From assembly GCF_005780185.1 (NCBI RefSeq), contig NZ_VBUI01000011.1, positions 62,001-126,000 of the forward strand: a stretch of DNA of 64,000 nucleotides. The letters are read 5' to 3'. Positions 1-10,038 of this stretch are shown piece by piece. Below the pieces are notes generated by a model. That model had not been told where the DNA came from and did not search any database. It worked only from the letters and a program-made list of their open reading frames with translations. This DNA comes from Halomonas urmiana. GTDB taxonomy: Bacteria; Pseudomonadota; Gammaproteobacteria; Pseudomonadales; Halomonadaceae. Positions within the stretch are counted from its first letter, which is position 1, and each line of letters starts with the position of its first letter. A program made the translations under genes and the position numbers.

Positions 1-1
1 G

Positions 2-619
2 CTGATCGACTCCGGCGGCCAGTACCACGGCGGCACCACCGACATCACCCGGGTGGTGCCGGTGGGCGAGATCTCCGACGTCCAGCGCGAAGACTACACC
101 CGGGTGCTCAAGGGCACCATCTCGCTCTCCCGGGCGCACTTCCCGCGGGGCATTCCCTCGCCGCACCTGGACGCCATCGCCCGGGCGCCGCTGTGGGCCA
201 GCGGCCGCGACTACGGCCACGGCACCGGCCACGGCGTGGGCTACTTCCTCAACGTCCATGAGGGGCCCCAGGTCATCGCCTGGTCCGCGCCGGTGGCGCC
301 GCACACCGCCATGCAACCAGGCATGATCACCTCCATCGAGCCCGGCGTGTATCGCCCGGGCGAGTGGGGCATCCGCATCGAGAACCTGGTCGCCAACCGT
401 CCCGCCGAGGCGAGCGCCTTCGGTGACTTCCTGCGTTTCGAGACGCTGACGCTGTGCCCCATCGACACCCGGCCCATCGACGTCGCGCTGCTCGACCCCA
501 CCGAGGCCGACTGGCTCGACGCCTACCATGCCGAGGTGCGGGCACGCCTCGCGCCCAAACTCGAGGGCGAGGCCCTGGCATGGCTCGAGGCACGCACCCG
601 GCCCCTCGCGCGCGGCTGA
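2..619 (+). CDS. Xaa-Pro aminopeptidase (M24B), C-terminal part, 5' end outside window
   Basis: The frame is open from base 2, so this is the catalytic end of a gene that starts before the window. It encodes the pita-bread metallopeptidase domain that removes N-terminal residues preceding proline. The metal ligands are readable: two Asp eleven residues apart in DSGGQYHGGTTDITR, the His of GTGHGVG, the Glu of SIEPGVY and the Glu of IRIENL. The DSG(G/A)QY form resembles the larger cytosolic aminopeptidase P1 type more than short PepP. It converges on the tctA gene across a strong palindromic terminator. Family assignment is secure; the N-terminal domain cannot be seen. Confidence 0.93.
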   Translation: MIDSGGQYHGGTTDITRVVPVGEISDVQREDYTRVLKGTISLSRAHFPRGIPSPHLDAIARAPLWASGRDYGHGTGHGVGYFLNVHEGPQVIAWSAPVAPHTAMQPGMITSIEPGVYRPGEWGIRIENLVANRPAEASAFGDFLRFETLTLCPIDTRPIDVALLDPTEADWLDAYHAEVRARLAPKLEGEALAWLEARTRPLARG

Positions 620-656
620 TCGAGCGTCGCTCCCCGCCGAGCGACGCCCGACATGA

Positions 657-684
657 AAGGGGCGCCGGCATGCCGGCGCCCCTT
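657..684. terminator. Bidirectional terminator
   Basis: A perfect 28-bp palindrome, AAGGGGCGCCGGCA followed by its exact reverse complement, lies between two convergent genes. A-rich and T-rich bases flank the stem on the respective sides, so it can serve both strands. Confidence 0.75.
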
Positions 685-763
685 GTCGTTGGAGCCTCAG
701 TGACAGCACGACTCGAAGAGAAGAGGCCGTCTTGGCGGCCTTGTCTTTGCCACTACCATTGTT

Positions 764-2248
764 CTACATCCGCCATTTCACCAGCCAGTGAAACAACAGC
801 CCACCGAGCAGCAAGGTCATCGCAAACAGATAGATGCCCACGGAGATGCCGCTGTTCCAGATGATGCTCCAGTCTCCCCCCGAGATCGACATGGCCCGGC
901 GCAGGTTGTACTCCATCTGTCCGCCCAGCAGCAGACCAAGCACCACCGGCACCGTGGGGATCTCCAGCTTGCGCAACACATAGCCCAGCACGCCGAAGGC
1001 CAGCATCATGTAGAGATCGAAGGCACTGTTGCCGAGCGAGTAGACGCCGACGAAGGCGACCATGACCACCATGGGCATCAGGAACCAGCCAGGGGCTCTC
1101 AGCACCCGCGCAAAGAGCCCCACCAGCGGTATGTTGAGTGCCAGCAGCATCAGGTTGCCGATAAACAGCGCCGCCACCAGGCCCCACACCAGTTCGGGCT
1201 GGTTCTCGAACAGCAGCGGTCCCGGCGTGATGTTCATCGACAGCAGCAGCGCCAGCAGGATAGCCGTGGTCCCGCTGCCGGGAATGCCCAGCGACAGCAT
1301 GGGAATCAACGCACCACCGGCCGCGGCATTATTGCCCGCCTCCGGGGCCGCCACCCCATGAGGGTCGCCCTTGCCGAAATTGCCGCGTGTCCCCTGCCAA
1401 CGCCGCTCCAGGGTATAGGAAAGGAAGCTGCCCAGCGCCGCCCCCGCCCCGGGCAGCACGCCGGCGACAAAGCCCAGCACCGAGCTGCGCCCGATACTGC
1501 CGCGGCAGCGCCAGGCGGTGCGCACCCCCGGCAGGGCCGAGCCCAGGATCATGGTCGGCTTGCGCCCCTGATGGCTATCCTCCAGGAACACCAGACACTC
1601 GGAGATGGCGAACAGCCCCACTAGCGCCACGATAAAGTCGATCCCGTCGTAGAGCTCATACCAGCCGAAGGTATAGCGGGGAACACTGCTGACCGCATCG
1701 ATGCCTACGGTACCCAGCAGCAGGCCCAGGCAGGCCGCCAGGAAGCTCTTGGCCAGGTGCCCCCCGGTCACCCCACCGATGGTGGCAAAGGCCAGCACGA
1801 ACAACGCGAAGTATTCGGCCGGGCCGAAGCGAATCGCGAAGCTCACCAGCACCGGGGCGAACAGTACCAATCCGACCGTTGCCACCAGGGCGCCAACGAA
1901 GGAGGCCACACCGGTCAGCCCCAGCGCCTCGCCGCCGCGACCCTGCTGTGCCATGGGAAAGCCATCCAGGGTGGTCATCATCGCCGGCTCGTCACCGGGG
2001 ATATTGAGCAGGATGGAGCTGATGCGGCCGCCGTACATGCAGCCATAGTAGATGCTGACCAGCAGGATCAGCGCGGCCGTGGCCGAGAGGCTGAAGTTGA
2101 AGGTGAGCGGAATCATCAGCGCCACGCCGTTGACCGGCCCCAGACCCGGCAGCGCCCCGATCAGCGTGCCCAGGGCGCAGCCCGCCAGCGCCAGGAACAG
2201 GTGCTGGGGCTCGAGCGCCACCGCGAAGCCCTGGGCGAGAAGGTCCAT
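764..2248 (-). CDS. tctA: Tripartite tricarboxylate transporter, large permease TctA
   Basis: A 494-residue integral membrane protein of the TctA family, the large permease of TTT secondary transporters. It is hydrophobic throughout, with many predicted helices and the family's glycine-rich segments: GALPGLGPVNGVALMIPLTF near residues 32-51, then GVLPGAGAALGSFLSYTLE and GIPGSGTTAILLALL. These two related halves are the usual TctA internal repeat. It is the last gene of the operon, 7 bp after tctB, and its partners TctB and TctC are present. Together they should import a carboxylate using the ion gradient. The substrate is inferred only from the neighbouring CoA-transferase and lyase genes. 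Confidence 0.93.
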   Translation of the reverse strand: MDLLAQGFAVALEPQHLFLALAGCALGTLIGALPGLGPVNGVALMIPLTFNFSLSATAALILLVSIYYGCMYGGRISSILLNIPGDEPAMMTTLDGFPMAQQGRGGEALGLTGVASFVGALVATVGLVLFAPVLVSFAIRFGPAEYFALFVLAFATIGGVTGGHLAKSFLAACLGLLLGTVGIDAVSSVPRYTFGWYELYDGIDFIVALVGLFAISECLVFLEDSHQGRKPTMILGSALPGVRTAWRCRGSIGRSSVLGFVAGVLPGAGAALGSFLSYTLERRWQGTRGNFGKGDPHGVAAPEAGNNAAAGGALIPMLSLGIPGSGTTAILLALLLSMNITPGPLLFENQPELVWGLVAALFIGNLMLLALNIPLVGLFARVLRAPGWFLMPMVVMVAFVGVYSLGNSAFDLYMMLAFGVLGYVLRKLEIPTVPVVLGLLLGGQMEYNLRRAMSISGGDWSIIWNSGISVGIYLFAMTLLLGGLLFHWLVKWRM

Positions 2249-2255
2249 GGCGCGT

Positions 2256-2708
2256 TTACCAGTCCAGGCCAGGCATGTCCGGCAGCGGCATGCCGAGGGC
2301 GAATTCGAAGAGAAGGTAGAGACCCAGAGTCAGCAGCAGACCGAACGGCAGGGCCTGCCGCCAGGTAGCACCGAAGAGACGGATCATCAGGGTCACGGTC
2401 AGCAGGGCGGTAGGCAGAAAGCCCAGCGGCTGAATCAGCCCCGCATAGACCATCAGCAGGACCAACAGGCTCAGTTGGCGGAGCAGCGCCGACCGTTCAG
2501 GCCAGCGCTGATTCACTCCCGGGCGGACGATCAGGTAGAGCGATAACAGTCCCAGTGGCACGCTGACCAGGCGCGGGAAGGCTCCTGGTCCCACCGTCTG
2601 CCCGAAGCCGCTGGTATAGTCATGCGACAGCCACCAGGCGACGACCGCCACCACCAGCAATACCGCACCGGCGAGGCGATCGCTGATCGCGCCAGCGCGC
2701 TCACTCAC
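2256..2708 (-). CDS. tctB: Tripartite tricarboxylate transporter, small permease TctB
   Basis: A 150-residue protein with about four hydrophobic segments, fitting the poorly conserved small membrane subunit TctB. Its start overlaps the stop of tctC by four bases and tctA follows 7 bp later, so the three subunits are translationally linked. The N-terminal pattern, a first helix, then a short outside loop with SHDYTSGFGQTVGPGAFPR, is typical of TctB, where a similar GPGxFP stretch recurs. The assignment rests on family pattern plus operon position. Confidence 0.88.
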   Translation of the reverse strand: MSERAGAISDRLAGAVLLVVAVVAWWLSHDYTSGFGQTVGPGAFPRLVSVPLGLLSLYLIVRPGVNQRWPERSALLRQLSLLVLLMVYAGLIQPLGFLPTALLTVTLMIRLFGATWRQALPFGLLLTLGLYLLFEFALGMPLPDMPGLDW

Positions 2709-3700
2709 TCGATGACTCCGATTTCTCGCGAGATCGACTCCACCTGATCGATGGTCTCCAGCACGAAGCCGTTGAACTCATCGCCACCGCGCCACAACGG
2801 CACCAGGCCATTCTGCTTGGCCACCGTCTTCCACTCGTCACTGTCGTAGAGGGACTTCAGGTCGTCGACCATGGCGGCATAATCTTCATCGGAGACTTCG
2901 CCACCGGTATAGAAGCCGCGCCAGTTGTAGCCGGCCACGTCATAGCCCTGAGAGGCGGCGGTAGGCAGATCATCGAAGGGGGCAGGCAGGGGCTCCTCGG
3001 AGAGCACCGCCAACACGCGCACGTCGCCGGACTCGATGAAGCCGGCGATCTCGCCCAGATCGGTAGACACCACGTCGACGTGGCCGCCCATCATCTGGGT
3101 CACCGCAGGCCCCCCGCCGTCGAACTGCACCCAACGCAGGTTGCCGATCTGCTCATCCGGCAGGCCCGCCTCCTTGGCCAGCATCAGCGCACGAATATGA
3201 TCCCATCCGCCGGCGCCGCTGGAACCGGCCACGGCCAGGGCTCCCGTATCTTCGACCATGGTCGTCATCAGCTGCTCGAGGCTCTCGTACTCACTGTCGT
3301 CGTCAACCAGGATGACACCCACATCGGTTCCCAGCATGGCTAGCCAGCGCATGGTATCGGCGCCGCCGGGATACTTGCCCTGGGCAATCTGAGTCACGCC
3401 TACCGTACTGGTGGCAACCACCAGGTCACTGTCATCGGCACGGTTGCTCTCGACCCTGGCGAAGGCCACCGCCCCCACGCCCCCCGGCATGTTAGTGATC
3501 TGCACCGGGCTTTCCACGAGATCCAGCTCCAGCAACAGCTTGCCAACCGAGCGGCAGGTAAAGTCCCAACCGCCCCCCGGGTCGGCCGGGGCGATGCATT
3601 CGCTGATCGGCAGCGCCTGGGCCGGCGCGCTGATGGCGAGCCCGACCCCTGCCAGGGTGGCGGCGACAAGGCCGAGACCGCCTTTCTTGACTGAACGCAT
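2705..3700 (-). CDS. tctC: Tripartite tricarboxylate transporter, periplasmic binding protein TctC
   Basis: Solute-binding protein of the TctC/Bug family that captures the substrate in the periplasm and hands it to TctBA. The start at 3700 is chosen because it is preceded by AGAAGGAA and gives a normal signal peptide (MRSVKKGGLG, hydrophobic core, cleavage after AQA). Upstream in-frame codons would add 31 unlikely residues. The mature protein begins ISECIAPADPGGGWDFTCRS, the PxxPGGxxD type of Bug signature, where the aspartate typically contacts the carboxylate ligand. It starts 89 bp after the CoA-transferase gene, with its own strong ribosome binding site, consistent with higher expression of the binding protein. 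Confidence 0.92.
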   Translation of the reverse strand: MRSVKKGGLGLVAATLAGVGLAISAPAQALPISECIAPADPGGGWDFTCRSVGKLLLELDLVESPVQITNMPGGVGAVAFARVESNRADDSDLVVATSTVGVTQIAQGKYPGGADTMRWLAMLGTDVGVILVDDDSEYESLEQLMTTMVEDTGALAVAGSSGAGGWDHIRALMLAKEAGLPDEQIGNLRWVQFDGGGPAVTQMMGGHVDVVSTDLGEIAGFIESGDVRVLAVLSEEPLPAPFDDLPTAASQGYDVAGYNWRGFYTGGEVSDEDYAAMVDDLKSLYDSDEWKTVAKQNGLVPLWRGGDEFNGFVLETIDQVESISREIGVIE

Positions 3701-3789
3701 TGGTGTGTTCCTTCTGCTTGTTGTTATGGCAGGCACGACTGGCCTGCCTGCGGCTCTTCCGCCGGCACGGCGGATGAGTACAGCGCTGC

Positions 3790-4992
3790 TCAAATCACGC
3801 GACGCGCCCGCAGCGTCGCCAGTTCATCGCCCTCGATGCCCAGTTCGGTCAGCAGCTCGTCGGTATGCTCGCCGAGCTGCGGCACCGGGTAGTAGAGACT
3901 CGCGGGCGCTTCGCGCAGCTTGACCGGGAAGCCGGTGACGGGTACCCGGCCGGAGGCCTGCGGAAGCTCCAAGCGCATCTCCTGGGCCTGCACCTGGGGG
4001 TCGTCAAAGGTCTCGCGCAGATCATGCACGCGTCCGCAGGGGACCCCCGCGCGATTGAAGTGCGCGATCCACTCGTCGACACCGCGGGTCTGGATGACGG
4101 CGTTGAGAATCTCGCGGAGCGGCTCGCGATGGGTCATCCGCCGGGCATTGTCGGCGAAGCGCTCGTCATCGAGCAGGTACAGCATGTCCAAGGCACCAAG
4201 GAAACGCTCGACCATGGTGTCATTGCTCGGCGCAATCGCCACCTCGCCATCTCGGGCGGTAAACAGCCCGTAGGGATAGAGCATGGGATGATCATTGCCG
4301 GTGCGGGCCGGCACGCGATCGGTGGCGAAGTACTCCGCCGCCAGGTAGCCCATCATGGCGATCAGGCCGTTGGTCAGGGCCGTTTCGACGATATCACCCT
4401 GCCCCGTCGTGGCACGCCTCACCAGGGCCGCACAGATACCGAAGGCCAGGTTCTGGCTGGCCACCATGTCACTGATCGGCGGCGCCGCACGCATCGGCTC
4501 ACCGTCAGCGGTGCCGTTGACGCCCATGAAGCCACTCATGGCCTGAGCAATGAAGTCGTAGGCCGGCCGGTCGCGATAGGGCCCGCTTGAGCCGAAGCCG
4601 TTGATGCGACCCACCACGAGTCGGGGATAGCGCTGGCGCAGCGTATCGTCGTCGAGCCCCATCTTGCTCAGCACCCCGGGACGGAAGTTCTCCACCAGCA
4701 CGTCGGCACCCTCGAGCAGCCGATGAAGGATCTGCTTGCCTTCGTCACTACGCAGATCAAGGGTGAGCGAGCGCTTGTTGCGATTGAACTGGGCGAAATA
4801 CCAGCTTTCGCCATCGACCATATTGCCCTGCTGGCGCACCACGTCGCCCTTGCCGGGCGGCTCGATCTTGATCACGTCGGCCCCGTGATCGCCGAGTATC
4901 TGAGTACAGAACGGTCCCGAGATCACCCGCGTGAGATCGATGACGCGCACGCCCGAAAGCGATCCCATCGTGCTGGCGGTGGTAGTGGCCAT
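3790..4992 (-). CDS. CaiB/BaiF-type (family III) CoA-transferase
   Basis: A 400-residue family III CoA-transferase, which moves CoA between a donor such as succinyl-CoA and an acid. Family motifs are clear: GVRVIDLTRVISGPFCTQILGD near the N-terminus, GADVIKIEPPGKGD, NRNKRSLTLDL, and the VENFRPGVL segment. The catalytic aspartate is expected in the AYDFIAQAMSG region. ATG at 4992 is preferred over GTG at 4995 because GAGGAGG lies 7 bases upstream. The start overlaps the stop of the lyase gene, so the enzymes are translationally coupled. The operon suggests it activates the acid imported by TctABC; succinate-hydroxymethylglutarate CoA-transferase is the closest functional analogy, as an inference. 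Confidence 0.9.
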   Translation of the reverse strand: MATTTASTMGSLSGVRVIDLTRVISGPFCTQILGDHGADVIKIEPPGKGDVVRQQGNMVDGESWYFAQFNRNKRSLTLDLRSDEGKQILHRLLEGADVLVENFRPGVLSKMGLDDDTLRQRYPRLVVGRINGFGSSGPYRDRPAYDFIAQAMSGFMGVNGTADGEPMRAAPPISDMVASQNLAFGICAALVRRATTGQGDIVETALTNGLIAMMGYLAAEYFATDRVPARTGNDHPMLYPYGLFTARDGEVAIAPSNDTMVERFLGALDMLYLLDDERFADNARRMTHREPLREILNAVIQTRGVDEWIAHFNRAGVPCGRVHDLRETFDDPQVQAQEMRLELPQASGRVPVTGFPVKLREAPASLYYPVPQLGEHTDELLTELGIEGDELATLRARRVI

Positions 4993-5951
4993 CACGCGCC
5001 TCCTCGTGCGGTGGGCACCGTGTCACAGGCGCTCAGCGCGAGGCGGGCCCCGGCCTTGGAGACCTGGCCCAGCAAGGGACGTCCCATCAGGTCGCCGGCC
5101 ACGCCCGCTGCTCCGATCAGACCCTCGAGATCGAGGCCAGTGTCGAGCCCCATCTCCTCGAGCAGATAGGCCAGATCCTCGGTCGCGATATTGCCCGAGG
5201 CCCCCGGAGCGAAGGGGCAGCCGCCGAGCCCGCCGATCGAACTCTCGTAGCGATCAACACCGAGAGCCAATCCTTGCATGACGTTGGCCAGGCCGATGCC
5301 GCGAGTATTGTGAAAGTGGAGCGTCAGCGGAAGGTCCGGTGCCGCTTGTCGCAACCGCGTGACACGCTCGGTGACCAGCGGCGGCGTGGCCATGCCGGTG
5401 GTATCGCCGAGCGATAGATGCGTCGCGCCCAGATCGGCGAAGTGCCGGGCGATCTCGGTCACCGACTCGACCGGGACATTGCCCTCGAAGGGACAGCCGA
5501 AGGAGGTGGCGATGGCGCCTCGCAGCGCCACGCCGGTGCCTTCGAGTAGCCGAGTGATCTGCTCGACCCCCTCGAGGGACTCCACAACGCGGCGATTGAC
5601 GTTCTTGGCGTTATGGCTCTCTGAGGCAGAAACGAAGAGGACGACCGAATCCACTCCCGCCTGCAAGGCGCGCTCGGCTCCGCGCACGTTCGGCACCAAC
5701 GCCGAGAGATGCAGACCGGTCGTTTCAGCACGCAGCGCAGCGACCACGTCGGCCGCATCGGCGAGCGCCGGTACCGCTCGCGGGCTCACGAAAGAGGTGA
5801 CTTCGAATTCTCGAACACCGGCAGCCATCAGCGCGCGCGCCAGAGATAGCTTTTGCTCGGTGGTCAGTACGACGGGTTCATTTTGAAGGCCGTCGCGAAG
5901 CCCTACCTCGGTAACGTGGATGCGCCGGGGCAGCGTAGTAGGAGAGGACAT
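4992..5951 (-). CDS. Hydroxymethylglutaryl-CoA lyase-like enzyme
   Basis: A 319-residue TIM-barrel lyase of the HMG-CoA lyase/DRE-TIM family, which cleaves HMG-CoA to acetoacetate and acetyl-CoA. The N-terminal VTEVGLRDGLQNE contains the metal-binding Asp and catalytic Arg. LTLHFHNTRGIGLANV supplies the His metal ligands, and GGLGGCPFAPGASGN carries the flexible-loop cysteine of true HMG-CoA lyases. The start at 5951 matches the normal family N-terminus; the ribosome binding site is weak. It is the first gene of an operon running through the CoA-transferase and tctCBA. A close homologue acting on another 3-hydroxyacyl-CoA, such as citramalyl-CoA, cannot be excluded. Confidence 0.88.
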   Translation of the reverse strand: MSSPTTLPRRIHVTEVGLRDGLQNEPVVLTTEQKLSLARALMAAGVREFEVTSFVSPRAVPALADAADVVAALRAETTGLHLSALVPNVRGAERALQAGVDSVVLFVSASESHNAKNVNRRVVESLEGVEQITRLLEGTGVALRGAIATSFGCPFEGNVPVESVTEIARHFADLGATHLSLGDTTGMATPPLVTERVTRLRQAAPDLPLTLHFHNTRGIGLANVMQGLALGVDRYESSIGGLGGCPFAPGASGNIATEDLAYLLEEMGLDTGLDLEGLIGAAGVAGDLMGRPLLGQVSKAGARLALSACDTVPTARGGA

Positions 5952-6114
5952 GGCAGGCCTGTTAGATCGAAGGTAGCTTATGCACGCTAAGCCACCCCGG
6001 CGAAGCCTCACAATGCGCCTTTCGTACAACTCCCAGGCAGCGTGGCTGCTTGTCGATCCTGCTGGCCGCTCTCTCCTCCGCTCGCCTTCTGTGCCTATGC
6101 CCCGCGGCTCGCCC

Positions 6115-6280
6115 TTACTCTCCCACCGCCATCTCCGGCAGCAGGGTCTTGAGCTTTCGGGTAAGGGTATTGCGTCCCCACCCCAGCAGCTCCGCGGCCT
6201 CGCCCTTGCGCCCGCCGGTGTGCTTGAGCGCGATCTCGATCAGGATGCGCTCGTGAGCTCTGGAGAGCGGCACCGCCTCC

Positions 6281-6282
<2 letters not shown>
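6115..6282 (-). pseudogene. Detached duplicate of the ntrC 3' end (Fis-type HTH)
   Basis: Immediately after the ntrC stop, the minus strand repeats the last ~50 codons of ntrC. The segment RILIEIALKHTGGRKGEAAE and the following HTH recognition part are almost identical to the NtrC C-terminus, ending EMAVGE instead of ALADGE, with its own TAA at 6115. Over the ~117 bases aligned by eye about ten differ, mostly at silent positions. The copy also carries three extra residues (LSRAHE against DFE). It has no credible start and lacks receiver and AAA+ domains. It is best read as a remnant of an old tandem duplication or of recombination with a related ntrC allele. Confidence 0.85.
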
Positions 6283-7685
<1,403 letters not shown>

Positions 7686-7693
<8 letters not shown>

Positions 7694-8732
7694 GGTGCTT
7701 CTCCAGCGGAATCAGCAATCGGAATTGGGTGTGGCCGGGGCTCGAATCGCACTCGATGAGCCCCTGGTGCTGGTGCAGGATCGACTGGGCGATCGAGAGT
7801 CCCAGGCCGCTGCCCTCGGCGCGACCGGAGACCATGGGATAGAAGAGCGTCTCGCGCAGCGATTCGGGGATCCCCGGGCCGTTGTCGATGATCGCCACCT
7901 CGCAGACCAGCCGGTGACGCTCGGCGCCCAGGGTGAACTGGCGCCGGGCGCGGGTGCGCAGCGTGAGCCGCGGCGAGGCGGTGCCGGCCTCGGTCATCGC
8001 CTCCACGGCGTTGCGCGCCACGTTGAGCAGCGCCTGGATCATCTGCGACTCGTCGCCCGAGAGCTCCGGCAGGCTGGGGTCGTAGTCGCGCTCGATCCAT
8101 ACCGCCGGATGCTCGACGATCAGCAGCGAGCGGACCCGCTCGAGCACCTTGTGAATATTGAGCGGCTCGTGGCGGATCATCCGGTTGGGCCCCAGCATCG
8201 AATCGACGAGATCGCGCAGGCGATCGACCTCCTCGATGATGATGCGGGTGAACTCCTTGAGGCCGGGATCGGCGAGATCCCGTTCCAGCAGCTGGGCCGC
8301 CCCGCGGATACCGCCCAGGGGGTTCTTGACCTCATGGGCCAGCCCGCGGGCCAGCACCTTGATGGTCTCCTGGCGCGTCTGCAGCGCCTCCTCCCGGGAG
8401 ATGCGCAGCAGCCGGTCGCGGGGCTCCACCTCCAGCAGCAGCTCGTCGGCGGAGAGCGGCGAGACGGTGTAGTCGACGGTCAGCACCTCGCCGGTGACCA
8501 GGGTCAAGCGCGCCTCGCGCTGGGTGAAGGGGTGGAATTCGTCCCGGGCCTTGGCCAGCAGCGACCCGACATCCTCCTCCCCCTCCACCAGGGCGGGCAG
8601 GGGCTGACCCTGCAGGCGACTCAAGCTGATCGCCAGCAGCGCCTCCGCGGCCGGGTTCATCCAGCGCAGTCGCAGCTCGCCATCGAGCAGCAGCACCGCG
8701 GTGGTGAGATGTTCCATTAAGCGTCGATACAT
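7686..8732 (-). CDS. ntrB: Nitrogen sensor histidine kinase/phosphatase NtrB (NR II)
   Basis: A 348-residue cytoplasmic kinase that phosphorylates or dephosphorylates NtrC under control of PII. An N-terminal PAS domain (about residues 6-110) precedes the H-box RGLAHEVKNPLGGIRGAAQL with His133. ATPase boxes follow: NVARNAVEAM (N box), IDNGPGIP (G1) and GSGLGLSIAQ (G2). There are no membrane segments, as expected. The start at 8732 is preferred because AGGA lies 8 bases upstream and the length matches the family; in-frame codons back to 8894 would add an unlikely tail. It is transcribed with ntrC, and a good NtrC-type palindrome sits about 140 bp upstream. Confidence 0.96.
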
Positions 8733-8868
8733 GAAGCCGTCCTGCCCGATCCGGTGAGCGCCTCCCGAAGAAGCGCCGTGAGCCTGCACTGGGGAGGACC
8801 TGCAAGAAGCGCGCCACCTCATGAGGCGGCTGGCAGCGCCTTTCCGGGGCAGGACCGCCCCACCTTGG

Positions 8869-8885
8869 CGCACCACTTTAGTGCA
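8869..8885 (-). promoter_or_regulatory. Candidate NtrC binding site upstream of ntrB
   Basis: On the minus strand the sequence TGCACTAAAGTGGTGCG matches the enterobacterial NtrC consensus TGCACC-N5-GGTGCA at ten of twelve defined positions with correct spacing. It lies 137-153 bp before the ntrB start. No sigma-54 -24/-12 element was found between the two, so the site may autoregulate a sigma-70 promoter, as at E. coli glnL. Function is inferred. Confidence 0.6.
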
Positions 8886-9025
8886 TAAGATCATCGAACG
8901 CCCGTTTACGTGCAGCCCCTTTATCTGACGCCCCTTTACCTGTCGTCAAAGAGCGGCCGCCCCGTCTCGCGCCCGGGCGGGCCGATCGATCAGGGCGCAT
9001 GGCGAGGCGCCGGGTGCTGCCCCCG

Positions 9026-9310
9026 CTAATCGACCGAGAAGCGATCGCGCGTCGAGGGGGCGCGCCGGTGATGCGGCGGCGGATAGTGGGGCAGGGGATG
9101 CCGGGGCGGACGATGATGGGGCGGGCGATCATCGCCCACCTCCCTCGGCCCGTCACGCAGCTGCTCGAGGAGCTGAAAGGCACGCCCCTCCTTCACCCGG
9201 TCGGCGTGATCGAAGGCATCGAAGCGGCCGTCGTCGCGAGGCACGGGCGCGCGACAGGGCCGGTAGGTACCGTCCGGACACAGCGGCCGAGGTGTCCGGC
9301 GAGGGGCGAG
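9026..9310 (-). other. Open, coding-like segment in frame after the DUF4124 stop
   Basis: Directly after the TAG that ends the DUF4124 gene the same frame stays open for about 94 codons, ending at 9026. It reads LCPDGTYRPC, then a hydrophilic stretch with DDGRFDAFDHADRVKEG, then a Pro/His-rich tail. Codon third positions are G/C-rich like real genes here. There is no ATG and no ribosome binding site; the only usable start is a GTG at 9244. It may be a nonsense-truncated C-terminus of the upstream gene, a short unannotated gene, or chance. The rest of the 8733-9310 gap holds only the NtrC-type site. Confidence 0.3.
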
Positions 9311-9889
9311 CTAACCGCTCGGGTTGTTGGGGTTGCGGGGCAGGTTGACGCTGGCCCGCTGCACGTAGAGGGTCACCGGCGAGGTGCGATGGCGCACCGC
9401 TCCGCCGTCATCCAGAAGCTCGGCCTGCAGCACGTGCTCCCCGCGCTCCAGGTTGTTGAGCATGAAGGTATCGGTATGCATGGCCGACTGGCTGACCCGC
9501 CCGTCCACCAGCAGGCGCACCCGATGGTCCTCGCGCAACTCGGGCTGGATGCCCAGGGTCACCTGGACATTGCCGGCCGCCCCGGTGGGCAGGGTCTCCT
9601 CCTGGCCGGGCGAGAGGATGCCGAAGCGATCGTAGGGCATGAACGGTTGCCCCGACGCTGGCGTCTCGGGCTCACCCTGTCCGCCCTGAACGGCGGGCGC
9701 CATGCCCGCCGTCTCGCCCGGGCTCGGCACCACGGTGAGCGGATCGAGCGTCACCTCCTCACCGCCCCCCTCGGGGTTGTCGGTGAACACCACGTTGCCT
9801 TGGGCGTCGGTGGTGCGGTAGATGGTCTGGGCGTGAGCCGCCAGGCTCAACGACAATCCCAGCGCCACTACTGCCAGTGCCTTGTTCAT
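9311..9889 (-). CDS. DUF4124-containing periplasmic protein
   Basis: A 192-residue exported protein of unknown function. A signal peptide (cleavage after AHA near residue 20) is followed by a DUF4124 domain, recognisable as QTIYRTTDAQGNVVFTDNP, a short beta-rich module common in gammaproteobacterial cell-envelope proteins. The rest contains a Pro/Gly-rich linker and a C-terminal beta-rich part ending NLPRNPNNPSG. DUF4124 genes often sit between glnA and ntrB in related genomes, so linkage to nitrogen control is conserved but unexplained. The start at 9889 has AGGAA upstream. The same frame remains open after its stop codon. Confidence 0.85.
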   Translation of the reverse strand: MNKALAVVALGLSLSLAAHAQTIYRTTDAQGNVVFTDNPEGGGEEVTLDPLTVVPSPGETAGMAPAVQGGQGEPETPASGQPFMPYDRFGILSPGQEETLPTGAAGNVQVTLGIQPELREDHRVRLLVDGRVSQSAMHTDTFMLNNLERGEHVLQAELLDDGGAVRHRTSPVTLYVQRASVNLPRNPNNPSG

Positions 9890-10038
9890 GCGCCGATTCC
9901 TGCGTTGCCGATGGGTTTCCCTTTATGATGCAAGACTAGCGCAGAAGCGACCGCACGAGGAACGCGGATGGCGCTCCGGGCGAGATCGACGCGACTGCCG
10001 GGGAGCCGGCCTGCCCCGATGGAGAGAGGAGACGACGC

